A DNA stretch of 60,471 nt from an uncultured Pelagibacteraceae bacterium (GTDB lineage: Bacteria; Pseudomonadota; Alphaproteobacteria; Pelagibacterales; Pelagibacteraceae), in contig CACDTF010000005.1 in the NCBI GenBank assembly GCA_902555665.1, positions 1 to 60,471 of the forward strand, in the 5' to 3' direction. The position numbers were made by a program, and so were the translations under genes. Below, piece by piece: positions 24,272 through 32,528 of the stretch. Under the pieces are notes generated by a model that had not been told where the DNA came from, searched no databases, and saw only the letters and a list, made by a program, of their open reading frames with translations. Numbering within the stretch: the stretch's first letter is position 1; each line of letters opens with the position of its first letter.

Positions 24272-24793
24272 GTAACAAATACCCTATCAGAGTATGGAAT
24301 TATCTCAAAGATATTACATTGGCTCAGCGCAGCTATTCTATTCATACAAATACCTTTGGGTTTTTATCTAGTTGATTTAGATTTTGGTGATCAAAGAATA
24401 ACTATTGAGGATATACACGTTACGTTAGGTTTAACTGTGTTTTATATAATAATAATTAGATTAATAAATAATATACTTAATCCAACTCCAAAATTAGATC
24501 CAAGTATTTTTAAAGGACAGAGGTTTTTGGCAAAAATGAACCATGTGCTTTTATATATTGCTATTTTATCAATAACAATTTCAGGAATATTAAAAAAATT
24601 GTTTAACGGGGAAACATTAATAATATTGTTTAGAGAAATTCAAATTAATGAAAATTTTGATTTAGCAGATCAGTTTTATGAAATTCATATTCTTTCGAAT
24701 TATACCCTTATCGGTTTAATAGTGCTTCATATATCTGCTGTTATTATTCACAAACTATTTTTTGGGGACAATTTATTAAAGAGAATTCTTTAA
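24266..24793 (+). CDS. cytochrome b561 family protein
   Basis: A 175-residue membrane protein with four helices. Haem-ligand His residues are placed as in bacterial cytochrome b561: ILHWLSAAILF in helix 1, DIHVTLG in helix 2, and YEIHILSNYTLIGLIVLHISAVIIHKLFF in helices 3-4. It moves electrons between quinol and periplasmic or membrane partners. The ATG is nested in an ATGCAT palindrome with the cytochrome c' start on the other strand. Confidence 0.88.
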   Translation: MHVTNTLSEYGIISKILHWLSAAILFIQIPLGFYLVDLDFGDQRITIEDIHVTLGLTVFYIIIIRLINNILNPTPKLDPSIFKGQRFLAKMNHVLLYIAILSITISGILKKLFNGETLIILFREIQINENFDLADQFYEIHILSNYTLIGLIVLHISAVIIHKLFFGDNLLKRIL

Positions 24794-24795
24794 TC

Positions 24796-25233
24796 TTAAT
24801 GACAAGCAATTCCAAATTTTTTTAATTTCCAATAATTATAAGGCAAAGGAGTTAAAAAACCTACAACAAGCATTATTGGCACCACCCACCATGTTAAAAT
24901 TGCACCACCAGTTAAAACATAGTCCGTTAAATTCATCATTATTTCCATACTAATCATTGAAATTAAACTCATGCCACAAGCTGTTTTGAATGCATTAATA
25001 AAATTAAAGTTTTGTGTCATTAAAATTATTGTTTCCAAAATAATACTTGTGATCAATCCATTGATGATTGCTAAAATCATTATTCCTAATACTGGAAAAG
25101 GAATTTGAGTTAATTGAAAAAATAATATTGTTCCAAAATCTCCGATTGCACAACCAAGTACACACCAAGCTGTATTTTTGGCGCTTCTTTTCCAGGTATG
25201 TCTACAATACCAATGAAATGTAGAGGTATTCAT
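24796..25233 (-). CDS. DUF4396 family membrane protein
   Basis: A 145-residue protein with four membrane helices. The N-terminal Cys/His-containing segment (FHWYCRHTWKRSAKNTAWCVLGCAIGDFG) and the C-terminal PYNYWKLKKFGIACH match the DUF4396 family. The conserved Cys, His and Met residues in helices (MISMEIMMN) suggest metal handling, often copper in other genomes, but that is inference. It ends two bases from the convergent cytochrome b561 gene. Confidence 0.82.
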   Translation of the reverse strand: MNTSTFHWYCRHTWKRSAKNTAWCVLGCAIGDFGTILFFQLTQIPFPVLGIMILAIINGLITSIILETIILMTQNFNFINAFKTACGMSLISMISMEIMMNLTDYVLTGGAILTWWVVPIMLVVGFLTPLPYNYWKLKKFGIACH

Positions 25234-25255
25234 TATAATTTGATATTAATGATAA

Positions 25256-25939
25256 ATGATTTTTAGACAAGTTTTCGATAATAAATCATCGACTTATACT
25301 TATTTAATTGCGTCGGCAAAAGGTCGCGAGGCAGTCATAATTGATCCAGTAATTGAGAATGTCCAGAGCTACATTCAGCTACTAAATGAATTAGATTTAA
25401 AATTAGTTAAGGTAATAGATACACATATACATGCTGACCATGTAACTGGTGCGAGTAAGCTTAAACTAGCAACAAATTGCTTTACACTGATGGGGGAACA
25501 TACACCTGCTGATGCTGTAGAAATTAAAGTAAAGGACGATGAAATAATAAAAATTGATCAAATAGAAATTAGAGCGATGTATACCCCTGGTCATACTTCA
25601 GATAGTTACAGCTTCTTAATGAATAATTGTTTGTTTTCAGGAGATACCCTTTTAATTAATGGCACAGGTAGAACAGATTTTCAAAACGGAAGCTCAAAAG
25701 ATGCTTACAATTCTTTATTTAATAAATTGCTTAAACTTCCTGATGATACGATGCTTTATCCAGGTCATGATTATAATGGAAAACTATCTAGTACTATAGG
25801 TAAAGAAAAACAACATAATCCAAGATTGCAGGTTAGAAATGTTGATGAATATGTAGAACTTATGTCAAACCTAAATTTAGCAAAACCAAAATTAATAGAC
25901 ATCAATGTAAGTAGAAATATAAAATTAGGTGCTAATTAA
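25256..25939 (+). CDS. metallo-beta-lactamase-fold persulfide dioxygenase-like protein
   Basis: A 227-residue protein of the ETHE1/glyoxalase II group. The metal motif THIHADH, a distal His in TPGHTSDS, the Asp in FSGDTLLINGTGRTDFQNGSS and the His in LYPGHDYNG are all present. The GTGRTDFQNG segment is characteristic of the persulfide dioxygenase branch, which oxidises glutathione persulfide to sulfite in sulfide detoxification. It overlaps azlD convergently by eight bases. The ATG at 25256 begins the conserved IFRQVFD strand. Confidence 0.88.
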   Translation: MIFRQVFDNKSSTYTYLIASAKGREAVIIDPVIENVQSYIQLLNELDLKLVKVIDTHIHADHVTGASKLKLATNCFTLMGEHTPADAVEIKVKDDEIIKIDQIEIRAMYTPGHTSDSYSFLMNNCLFSGDTLLINGTGRTDFQNGSSKDAYNSLFNKLLKLPDDTMLYPGHDYNGKLSSTIGKEKQHNPRLQVRNVDEYVELMSNLNLAKPKLIDINVSRNIKLGAN

Positions 25940-26249
25940 ATACTATAAATATTAAAAACCAATAAGAAACTAATCCAGCTGAAATTGTTGCAATAATATT
26001 TTTTGAAAAATAACCTACAATTACAGCAACTAATGCTCCAAAAATTTTGGGATCATTCATTTCTATAAAAGTTCCAAAATCATTTATGAATATCCCAGGA
26101 AATATTATTGCTGGGAATACTGCAGAAGGAACATATTCCAACACTGCTTTAATTTTATCTCCAAGCATATCTCTACTAATTAAAGCGATCATGGTCATTC
26201 TAGTGAAGTAAGTTAATATTCCAGCAAAAATTATTGCAGTAAGAGTCAT
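25932..26249 (-). CDS. azlD: AzlD family branched-chain amino acid exporter subunit
   Basis: A 105-residue protein with three to four helices and the AzlD pattern (AGILTYFTRMTMIAL, then VPSAVFPAIIFPGIF). It works with AzlC to export branched-chain or related amino acids. It shares a four-base start/stop overlap with azlC and ends the iron-operon transcript run. Confidence 0.88.
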   Translation of the reverse strand: MTLTAIIFAGILTYFTRMTMIALISRDMLGDKIKAVLEYVPSAVFPAIIFPGIFINDFGTFIEMNDPKIFGALVAVIVGYFSKNIIATISAGLVSYWFLIFIVFN

Positions 26250-26932
26250 TTTTTTAACCTCAATAGCAACGCTGCTACAAATAAAGCAATTATCGGTGAA
26301 ATAATTATGTAAGATTTAAATGGCGCATCAAAAAATAATAGTGAGCTCAAGCCACAAGTAATCATTACAATTACATGGTCTAATTTTTTTAAATCCTGAA
26401 CAACAATTGCTATAAACGTTAGAGGAATTGCAAATTTTAATCCAAGTTCCTCTGGAACAAATGATCCTAAAACAATGCCTGATAATGTTGCTATCTGCCA
26501 ACAAACCCACATTGTACAACCTGTGCCAATTAAATGATAATGTAAAAATTCTTCACTTCTATTTTTTTTGAAAAACTTATTGGACTCTGCAAAGCCTTGA
26601 TCTACAACCACATAAGAAATTAATAATTTTTTTATAAAAGATAATTTTTCCAAATATTCAGATAAAACAGCTCCATATAATAGATGTCTAGAATTTATAA
26701 TTCCAACGGATGCAACGGCAACTAAACTAGATGCACCTCCTGATAGCAACTGCAAAAATACAATCTGTGAAGCTCCACCAAAAATTATGAAAGACATCGC
26801 GTAGACCAAATACGGATGAAATCCAAGTTCAACACCGATTGCTCCACAAATTATTCCAAATGGAATTACTGAAAGCATATGTGGAGAAATATCTAGCATC
26901 CCTCTAGTGAATAATTGTTTTTTAGTAAGCAT
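26246..26932 (-). CDS. azlC: AzlC family branched-chain amino acid exporter
   Basis: A 228-residue membrane protein of the AzlC/LIV-E family. It shows IPFGIICGAIGVELGFHPY at the start, the FGGASQIVFLQLL segment and NSRHLLYGAVLSE, all conserved in AzlC. It starts 12 bases after fbpC on the same strand, so it may be read through from the iron operon, although its role is not obviously tied to iron. Confidence 0.9.
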   Translation of the reverse strand: MLTKKQLFTRGMLDISPHMLSVIPFGIICGAIGVELGFHPYLVYAMSFIIFGGASQIVFLQLLSGGASSLVAVASVGIINSRHLLYGAVLSEYLEKLSFIKKLLISYVVVDQGFAESNKFFKKNRSEEFLHYHLIGTGCTMWVCWQIATLSGIVLGSFVPEELGLKFAIPLTFIAIVVQDLKKLDHVIVMITCGLSSLLFFDAPFKSYIIISPIIALFVAALLLRLKK

Positions 26933-26944
26933 TTGTTTGTTTTA

Positions 26945-28006
26945 TTAAAAACAAACTATGTGATCAATATGAATCGGTCTTTTAATTCCAAACTTTTCAT
27001 CAGCTTCATGTTGATGTTCATGATGAGAATGAACAAACACTGGTATTAACAAATCGCTGCTAGTTTTTAAGGTATAAATAAAGTTAGTTCCTCTGAATTT
27101 TCTATCAACTACCTCCAATTTTAGATTGCTTTTATCATCATGCTCAAGATCCTCTGGCTGTAATAATAATTGCACATTTGATCCTTTTGGATAATGCTTA
27201 ATAAAATTCCCATTAATTGTTCCAAGATCTTTATTTTCTAATGAATTTTCTCCAGTTACTTTTGCTGGAATTAAAATTCCACGATTTAAAAAATTTACTA
27301 CTTCGACTGAGTTTGGAAAATGATAGACATTATAAGGATCGTCAAACTGTTTTATTTGACTATCTAATATAATTGCGCATTTATGACCTAAATAAAAAGC
27401 TTCATAAGAGTCATGAGTAACGATTATTGTTGTAATTTTTAATTTACTTAAAATTTTTTTTAATCTTACTTGAATTTCTTCTTTAAAACTTTGATCAACA
27501 TTTGATAACGGTTCATCTAATAACAAAAGATCAGGTTGTGTAAGTAAAGATCTTGCAAGAGAAGCTCTTTGAGCCTCTCCAGCACTTATTTCATGGGGAT
27601 ATTTTTTTAGTATTTTTGAAATATCTAGTAAATCAATAATCTCTTTAGAAGTTAATTTTTTTTTCTTTTTTACTTTATTTCTCTCAGTGCCTAACAATAT
27701 ATTCTTTTCAACAGTGTAATGCGGAAATAAGCTATTATCTTGAAAAGCTAAAGATACATTTCTATATTCAGGCTCAACATGTTTATCTTTAGAAGATATT
27801 AATTTTCCATTTAATTTAATTGAGCCTTTCTCAATATTCTCTAAGCCAGCTATAGTTCTAAGGATTGTTGTTTTACCAATTCCAGATGGGCCAAGAATAC
27901 ATAAAGTATCCCCTTCATTTTCAATTACAAAAGATGCATTCTTTACTTTAATTTTTCCACCTATGGTGAAATCAACATTTTTAATCTCTAAATAACTATC
28001 GCTCAT
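26945..28006 (-). CDS. fbpC: iron(III) ABC transporter ATP-binding protein FbpC
   Basis: A 353-residue ABC ATPase with Walker A (LGPSGIGKTT), the signature loop (ISAGEAQRASLARSL), Walker B (LLLLDEPLSN) and the switch His (IVTHD). A C-terminal TOBE-like regulatory domain (about residues 240-350) contains a His-rich stretch HSHHEHQHE that could sense metal; this is an observation, not a known feature. It overlaps fbpB by 11 bases. It is the only ABC ATPase in the window. Confidence 0.9.
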   Translation of the reverse strand: MSDSYLEIKNVDFTIGGKIKVKNASFVIENEGDTLCILGPSGIGKTTILRTIAGLENIEKGSIKLNGKLISSKDKHVEPEYRNVSLAFQDNSLFPHYTVEKNILLGTERNKVKKKKKLTSKEIIDLLDISKILKKYPHEISAGEAQRASLARSLLTQPDLLLLDEPLSNVDQSFKEEIQVRLKKILSKLKITTIIVTHDSYEAFYLGHKCAIILDSQIKQFDDPYNVYHFPNSVEVVNFLNRGILIPAKVTGENSLENKDLGTINGNFIKHYPKGSNVQLLLQPEDLEHDDKSNLKLEVVDRKFRGTNFIYTLKTSSDLLIPVFVHSHHEHQHEADEKFGIKRPIHIDHIVCF

Positions 28007-29621
28007 TTTCCCTCAATATATATTTAGATGTAAGCATTATAAATAGGGTTGCAATCAAAATTAAAAATAATGAAGGAACAGCTGCAGCTTCTAATAAGTC
28101 TTCTGAAGCAGATATATAAGCTGTAGTTGCAAATGTTTCAAAATTAAAAGGTCTTAAAATCAAAGTGATTGGCAATTCTCTTATTATTTCTAAAGAAATT
28201 AGTATTCCAACAAATAAAAGAGAATTTCTTAAGAAAGGTACATGAATATTCATAAAAGTTTTCTTTTTGGAGTATCCAAGTAGATATGAGCTTTCATCAA
28301 CTGAGATATTAATTTTTTCATAACCTGACTTTATTCCATTGAATGCTAGTGAATAAAATCTGACAAAGTATACCAAAACTAGCCCAAGAACTGAGCCAAT
28401 AAAGATTTTTTTAATAGATAAAAAACCTAAGCTCTTCACAATATTTTCATCAAACCAGGCAATAAATGAAATAAATGCTACTGCTAAAATAACACCTGGT
28501 ATAGCATAACCTGATATGGATATAGTTGATAAAAAATTTAAAACCTTATTTCTAGATACTCTATTTCCATAATTTGAAATTAAAGAAAACAAAATCAAGA
28601 CTATGCTAGATAAAATCACCAAATAAATTGTATTTAAAGTAAGTGAAATTACATCGATATCAAAAAGATTTTCTGGAAATTTAATTGTCCAATATAACAT
28701 TTGGCTTAAAGGAAATAAAAAACTTAAAAGGAAAATAATAAAACAAAACAAAAATGCAAAAAAAGATTTTTTTCCACTTAATTTAATTTTTTCTTTTTGT
28801 TTAAATCCACCCCTTGAATTAAAATGATATTTAGCTTTTTTTCTAGAGTAATTTTCGATTATAAAACACGCAAATATAAATATAAGTAAGAAAAATGATA
28901 ACCTATTTGAAAAAGCTAAATCATCAAATGTAATCCAAGAATTATAAATTCCAGTAGTTAAAGTATTTATTGAGAAAAAATCAACTGCACCAAATTCTGC
29001 TAAAGTCTCCATTGCAACAAGAGACAATCCAGCGACTATAGCTGGTCTAGCAGCTGGAAGTATTAATGAATATAAAGATTTAAATTTTGAAAATCCTAAA
29101 CTTTTTCCTAGATCAATTAAATTTTGAGATTGATATAAAAATGAAGCTCTAGAAAGAATATATACGTAGGCATATAGTGAAAATGAAAGGGAAAATACTG
29201 CTCCAATAAGACCATCAAACTTTGGAATATGTTTATTGTATTCCCCCTCTCCAAATAAATTTGTTAAGATTGTAAAAGCTGTTCCATAATTTTCAAAAAA
29301 AGCTGTAAGTGAATATGCATAAATATACGGAGGTACAGCAAAAGAAAGTATAAGTGCCCATTTAAAAAAATCACTAAAAGGAAATTTATAAAATGAGACT
29401 AAATACGCGCAAGTGGTTCCTATTATGAAAGTTAAGACCAAAACACAAATCAATAAAACAAAAGAATTAAAAATATATTCAAATAAAAAAGTATCTTTTA
29501 AAATTTGATAATAATTTGAAGTTTCCTCAAAAAAACTAAAAAAAACAGTAACTATTGGAATTAACACACCTACAGAAATCAATAGGGATGAGAGAAACCA
29601 AATATTTAAATTTTTTACCAT
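27996..29621 (-). CDS. fbpB: iron(III) ABC transporter permease FbpB
   Basis: A 541-residue membrane protein formed by two homologous permease halves with about twelve helices. Each half has the EAA-type loop (DLGKSLGFSKFKSLYSLILPAARPAI near residue 185 and SSYLLGYSKKKTFMNIHVPFLRNSL near residue 445). This fused arrangement is typical of FbpB/AfuB ferric transporters. It lies between the peroxiredoxin gene (40 bases upstream) and fbpC. Confidence 0.92.
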   Translation of the reverse strand: MVKNLNIWFLSSLLISVGVLIPIVTVFFSFFEETSNYYQILKDTFLFEYIFNSFVLLICVLVLTFIIGTTCAYLVSFYKFPFSDFFKWALILSFAVPPYIYAYSLTAFFENYGTAFTILTNLFGEGEYNKHIPKFDGLIGAVFSLSFSLYAYVYILSRASFLYQSQNLIDLGKSLGFSKFKSLYSLILPAARPAIVAGLSLVAMETLAEFGAVDFFSINTLTTGIYNSWITFDDLAFSNRLSFFLLIFIFACFIIENYSRKKAKYHFNSRGGFKQKEKIKLSGKKSFFAFLFCFIIFLLSFLFPLSQMLYWTIKFPENLFDIDVISLTLNTIYLVILSSIVLILFSLISNYGNRVSRNKVLNFLSTISISGYAIPGVILAVAFISFIAWFDENIVKSLGFLSIKKIFIGSVLGLVLVYFVRFYSLAFNGIKSGYEKINISVDESSYLLGYSKKKTFMNIHVPFLRNSLLFVGILISLEIIRELPITLILRPFNFETFATTAYISASEDLLEAAAVPSLFLILIATLFIMLTSKYILRENER

Positions 29622-29661
29622 TAAGGGTCTTATAGTATAAAAAAATTTTTTTAATATTATT

Positions 29662-30207
29662 TTACTTTGATGCAGAAAGGTATTTTAGTGTGTTTTCTGG
29701 TGTTGTTTCTGTATATGGATCATCATCAGAACCTGAATTATTAATTCCTGGTTCTTGCCACCATTTTTCAACAATACCATCATTAATAACTGCCATGTAT
29801 CTCCAACTTCTTTGGCCAAATCCATCATGGTCTTTAGAAATCAACATCCCCATATATTTTGTAAAAAGTCCTGATCCATCTGGTATTACTTTGACTTTAG
29901 AAATACTCATTTTTTTTGCCCAAGCATTCATTACATAAGAGTCATTTACTGAGCAACAGTAAATATCATCGATACCTAGTTTTTTTAATTCATCAGCATT
30001 TTTTTCAAATCCAGGTAATTGTTGAGAGGAACATGTAGGTGTGAATGCACCAGGTAAACTAAATAAAATTACTCTTTTATTTTTAAAAAAATCATCAGTA
30101 GATTTATTTGTCCACTTCCCACCAATAGCACATGCAATTTCGTTGTCCGAAGTATCACCTTCTCTAATTCTAAAAGTTACTTGGGGTATTTTAAATCCTT
30201 CAATCAT
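29662..30207 (-). CDS. peroxiredoxin (Prx5/glutaredoxin-dependent type)
   Basis: A 181-residue thiol peroxidase with the peroxidatic-Cys motif LPGAFTPTCSSQQLPGFE (near residue 59). The surrounding Prx5 features are present: RVILFS before it and VNDSYVMNAWAK after it. It reduces hydrogen or alkyl peroxides using glutathione/glutaredoxin or thioredoxin. Its placement between fbpA and fbpB suggests protection during iron uptake. The 88-base gap upstream carries a two-stem RNA-like structure. No clear Shine-Dalgarno is seen. Confidence 0.92.
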   Translation of the reverse strand: MIEGFKIPQVTFRIREGDTSDNEIACAIGGKWTNKSTDDFFKNKRVILFSLPGAFTPTCSSQQLPGFEKNADELKKLGIDDIYCCSVNDSYVMNAWAKKMSISKVKVIPDGSGLFTKYMGMLISKDHDGFGQRSWRYMAVINDGIVEKWWQEPGINNSGSDDDPYTETTPENTLKYLSASK

Positions 30208-30217
30208 ATTTTTTTAA

Positions 30218-30273
30218 TGCCCACGACAATTTTTAGGAAAGGGTAAAGATCCTAAAGGAGAGTGACGTGGGCA
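30218..30273. other. two-stem inverted-repeat element in the iron operon
   Basis: An outer 8-bp perfect stem (TGCCCACG 30218-30225 with CGTGGGCA 30266-30273) encloses an inner 7-bp perfect stem (TTTAGGA 30232-30238 with TCCTAAA 30250-30256), separated by asymmetric internal loops. It sits between the 61-residue gene and the peroxiredoxin gene, which are both read on the minus strand. No U-run follows on that strand, so a simple terminator is unlikely; a processing site, regulatory RNA or small RNA is possible. Its G+C is far above that of its surroundings. Confidence 0.6.
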
Positions 30274-30295
30274 CCGTCTAAAAAGAAATATATCA

Positions 30296-30481
30296 TCATT
30301 TAAAAGGAGTGAGGATGTCTAGAGCCTCGTCTTTTTCAATCTCAGATAATTTTCTATTATTTATTTTTCTTTTAATCTTTTCACACTCTGATGAGCATGG
30401 TTCACATGTTATCTGACCCTCAAGTGAACCGCCCATTACAGAAGAATTACTTAAATCAAAATTAAATAAATTCTTTTTCAC
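30296..30481 (-). CDS. small Cys-containing hypothetical protein
   Basis: A 61-residue soluble protein with the motif CEPCSSEC (residues 26-33), three Cys in a spacing suited to metal or Fe-S binding or redox chemistry, followed by a charged helix (KIKRKINNRKLSEIEKDEALDIL). It lies six bases after fbpA within the iron operon, so an accessory role in iron handling is a reasonable guess. No family was recognised. Confidence 0.65.
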   Translation of the reverse strand: MKKNLFNFDLSNSSVMGGSLEGQITCEPCSSECEKIKRKINNRKLSEIEKDEALDILTPFK

Positions 30482-30487
30482 TATATG

Positions 30488-31516
30488 TTACTTCCAACCA
30501 GCAGCTGTCATAACTTCTAATGCAGCAGCTTGATTTTTTCCATAAGTTGAAACTTTAGTTGCTAAATCTTGTTTAAAATCTAGCCCTAAATTATTTACTA
30601 CTAATGGACTTGGAGAGACACCACCAATCATAGGGAACTCAAACGTATTATTCGTAAAGTGTTCCTGAGATTCTGGTGATAATAAAAAGTCAACAAGTGC
30701 AATTGCATTTGCTTTGTTAGGCGCACCTTTAACTAAAGCAGCACAGCTAATATTCATATGTGTTCCTCTATCATTTTGATTGGGGAAAAACGCTTTTACT
30801 TTTTTTGCAGCTTCTTGTTGTTCAGCACCTTTTTTACCTGAAAGCATAAGTGCTAAATAATAAGTATTAGCTACAGCAATATCAGCTTCTCCTGCTGCAA
30901 CAGCCATGATTTGAGCTCTATCGTTTCCTTTTGGCTCTCTTGCCATATTAGAGACAACACCTTTTGCCCATTCGGCTGTAGCTTTTTTTCCATTATTTGC
31001 AATTAATGAAGCTACAAGTGATTTATTATAAATGTTACTAGATTTTCTTATTACTAGTCTACCTTTCCATTTTGGATCAGCTAAACCTTCATAAGTTAAA
31101 CCTGACAACTCAGCACCACTAACTCTTTCAGGTGAGTAATAGATAATTCTTGCTCTTTTTGCTACTCCAACCCATTTGTTAGTTCTAAAGTTTTTTGGAA
31201 CAGACGCTTTAATTGTTGCAGATGATAAACCACCTTGAAGCAAACCTTTTGCATCCATAGCGCCACATCTTCCAGCATCGGCAGTGATATATAAATCAGC
31301 TGAAGAATCTGCTCCTTCTTCGGCTATTCTTTTTTCTAAAGCTCCTGATTTACCATTAATTAAATTTACTTTAATTCCTGTAGCTGCTGTAAATTTTCCA
31401 TACATTTCAGCATCAGCCTTATAATGTCTTGCATTAAATACATTTACCTCATTCGCAATCGCAAAAGTTGATAAGAATAAAGATGTAATTAACGCCAAAA
31501 TTGATAATTTTCTCAT
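30488..31516 (-). CDS. fbpA: iron(III)-binding periplasmic protein FbpA/FutA
   Basis: A 342-residue periplasmic protein with a signal peptide (residues 1-21, ending TFAIA) and the FbpA opening NVFNARHYKADAEMYGKFTAATGI. The adjacent iron-ligand tyrosines are seen in ANTYYLALM. It delivers ferric iron to FbpB/FbpC encoded downstream. An AAGGAG site precedes the ATG at good spacing, and a Fur-type operator lies 28-65 bases upstream of the start. Composition suggests high expression. Confidence 0.93.
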   Translation of the reverse strand: MRKLSILALITSLFLSTFAIANEVNVFNARHYKADAEMYGKFTAATGIKVNLINGKSGALEKRIAEEGADSSADLYITADAGRCGAMDAKGLLQGGLSSATIKASVPKNFRTNKWVGVAKRARIIYYSPERVSGAELSGLTYEGLADPKWKGRLVIRKSSNIYNKSLVASLIANNGKKATAEWAKGVVSNMAREPKGNDRAQIMAVAAGEADIAVANTYYLALMLSGKKGAEQQEAAKKVKAFFPNQNDRGTHMNISCAALVKGAPNKANAIALVDFLLSPESQEHFTNNTFEFPMIGGVSPSPLVVNNLGLDFKQDLATKVSTYGKNQAAALEVMTAAGWK

Positions 31517-31543
31517 TAAACTCCTTAAATTATTACGTTATTG

Positions 31544-31581
31544 TTGAGAATGAGAACTATTCTCAATGAGAATGATTATCA
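31544..31581 (-). promoter_or_regulatory. tandem Fur-type operator upstream of fbpA
   Basis: Two overlapping palindromic units: TTGAGAAT/ATTCTCAA (31544-31551 with 31559-31566, 7-base spacer), and a 7-1-7 element TGAGAAT-G-ATTATCA (31567-31581) that matches the consensus Fur box half-sites at 14 of 15 positions. Placement just upstream of the fbpA start fits iron-dependent repression. In alphaproteobacteria a Fur, Mur or RirA-type regulator could be the reader. Confidence 0.8.
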
Positions 31582-31640
31582 ATCGCAATAGTGTCGCAGA
31601 TGTAGATTTATTAATAATTTAAGGGGTTTTTGGCAATTTT

Positions 31641-32528
31641 CTATTTCCAGTCGCCAATTTTACTGAATAAGAAATTTCTGAAAGCTTGAACTCTAGCTGT
31701 GTTTTTTAATGATTGAGGATAAACAAAATGTGCTTCAGTTATTGGTCCTTCTACTTTTGGAAGCACTTTAATTATATTGCTTGTATTCGACACCAAATAT
31801 TCAGGTAGTGCAGCCAATCCAACTCCAGATTCAACACCATACAGTAATCCGCTTACACTATTTACTTTCATAATAGATTTTCTTTTCTTTCCATCATGCA
31901 TACCTATTTTTAATGCCCAATCAGGATTGTAAACTGGTGACGGAGCACCTTTTCCAAAAGAAATAAACTTATGTTTATTTAAATCATTAACTGTTTTTGG
32001 CATTCCATTTTTTTCTAAATATTTATTTGATCCATAAATATAATACTTAATATCAACTAATTTCTTTTGAATATAATTGAGCTGCTTTGGTCTTCTCATA
32101 AAAATCCCAATATCAGCTTGTCGAGTACTTAAATCTAATTCTTTGTCATCAAAAACTAATTCTATTTCAATTTCTGGGTTAAGTCTCATAAATTCTTGAA
32201 TTCTTGGTGTTAACCAGTGCGTTCCAAAACTTCTAACAGTAGTAATTGTTAATTTACCTGTTGGCTTACTTTTTTGGTCTCCTAATGAGGTTTCAACTTC
32301 TTTTAGTTTGCTTATTACTTCATGGGCTGTTTTAAAGACATATTCACCATTTTCTGTAAGTGTTAATCCTCTAGCGTGTCTTTCGAACAATTGTACTTTT
32401 AAATCTTGTTCTAATGATTGAATTTGTCTGCTAATTGCTGATTGACTGAGATTTAAGTTAATAGTAGCGTTAGTAAAACTGCCTGCTTCTGCTACAGCAT
32501 GAAAAATTTTTAATTTATCCCAATCCAT
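31641..32528 (-). CDS. LysR-family transcriptional regulator
   Basis: A 295-residue regulator with the N-terminal winged-helix domain (LKIFHAVAEAGSFTNA, then LSQSAISRQIQSLEQDL, residues 5-40) and a periplasmic-binding-type effector domain. It starts within one base of the acuI stop and is the last gene of a folE-acuI-lysR unit, so it may regulate acryloyl-CoA reduction or its own operon. The effector is unknown. Confidence 0.92.
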   Translation of the reverse strand: MDWDKLKIFHAVAEAGSFTNATINLNLSQSAISRQIQSLEQDLKVQLFERHARGLTLTENGEYVFKTAHEVISKLKEVETSLGDQKSKPTGKLTITTVRSFGTHWLTPRIQEFMRLNPEIEIELVFDDKELDLSTRQADIGIFMRRPKQLNYIQKKLVDIKYYIYGSNKYLEKNGMPKTVNDLNKHKFISFGKGAPSPVYNPDWALKIGMHDGKKRKSIMKVNSVSGLLYGVESGVGLAALPEYLVSNTSNIIKVLPKVEGPITEAHFVYPQSLKNTARVQAFRNFLFSKIGDWK

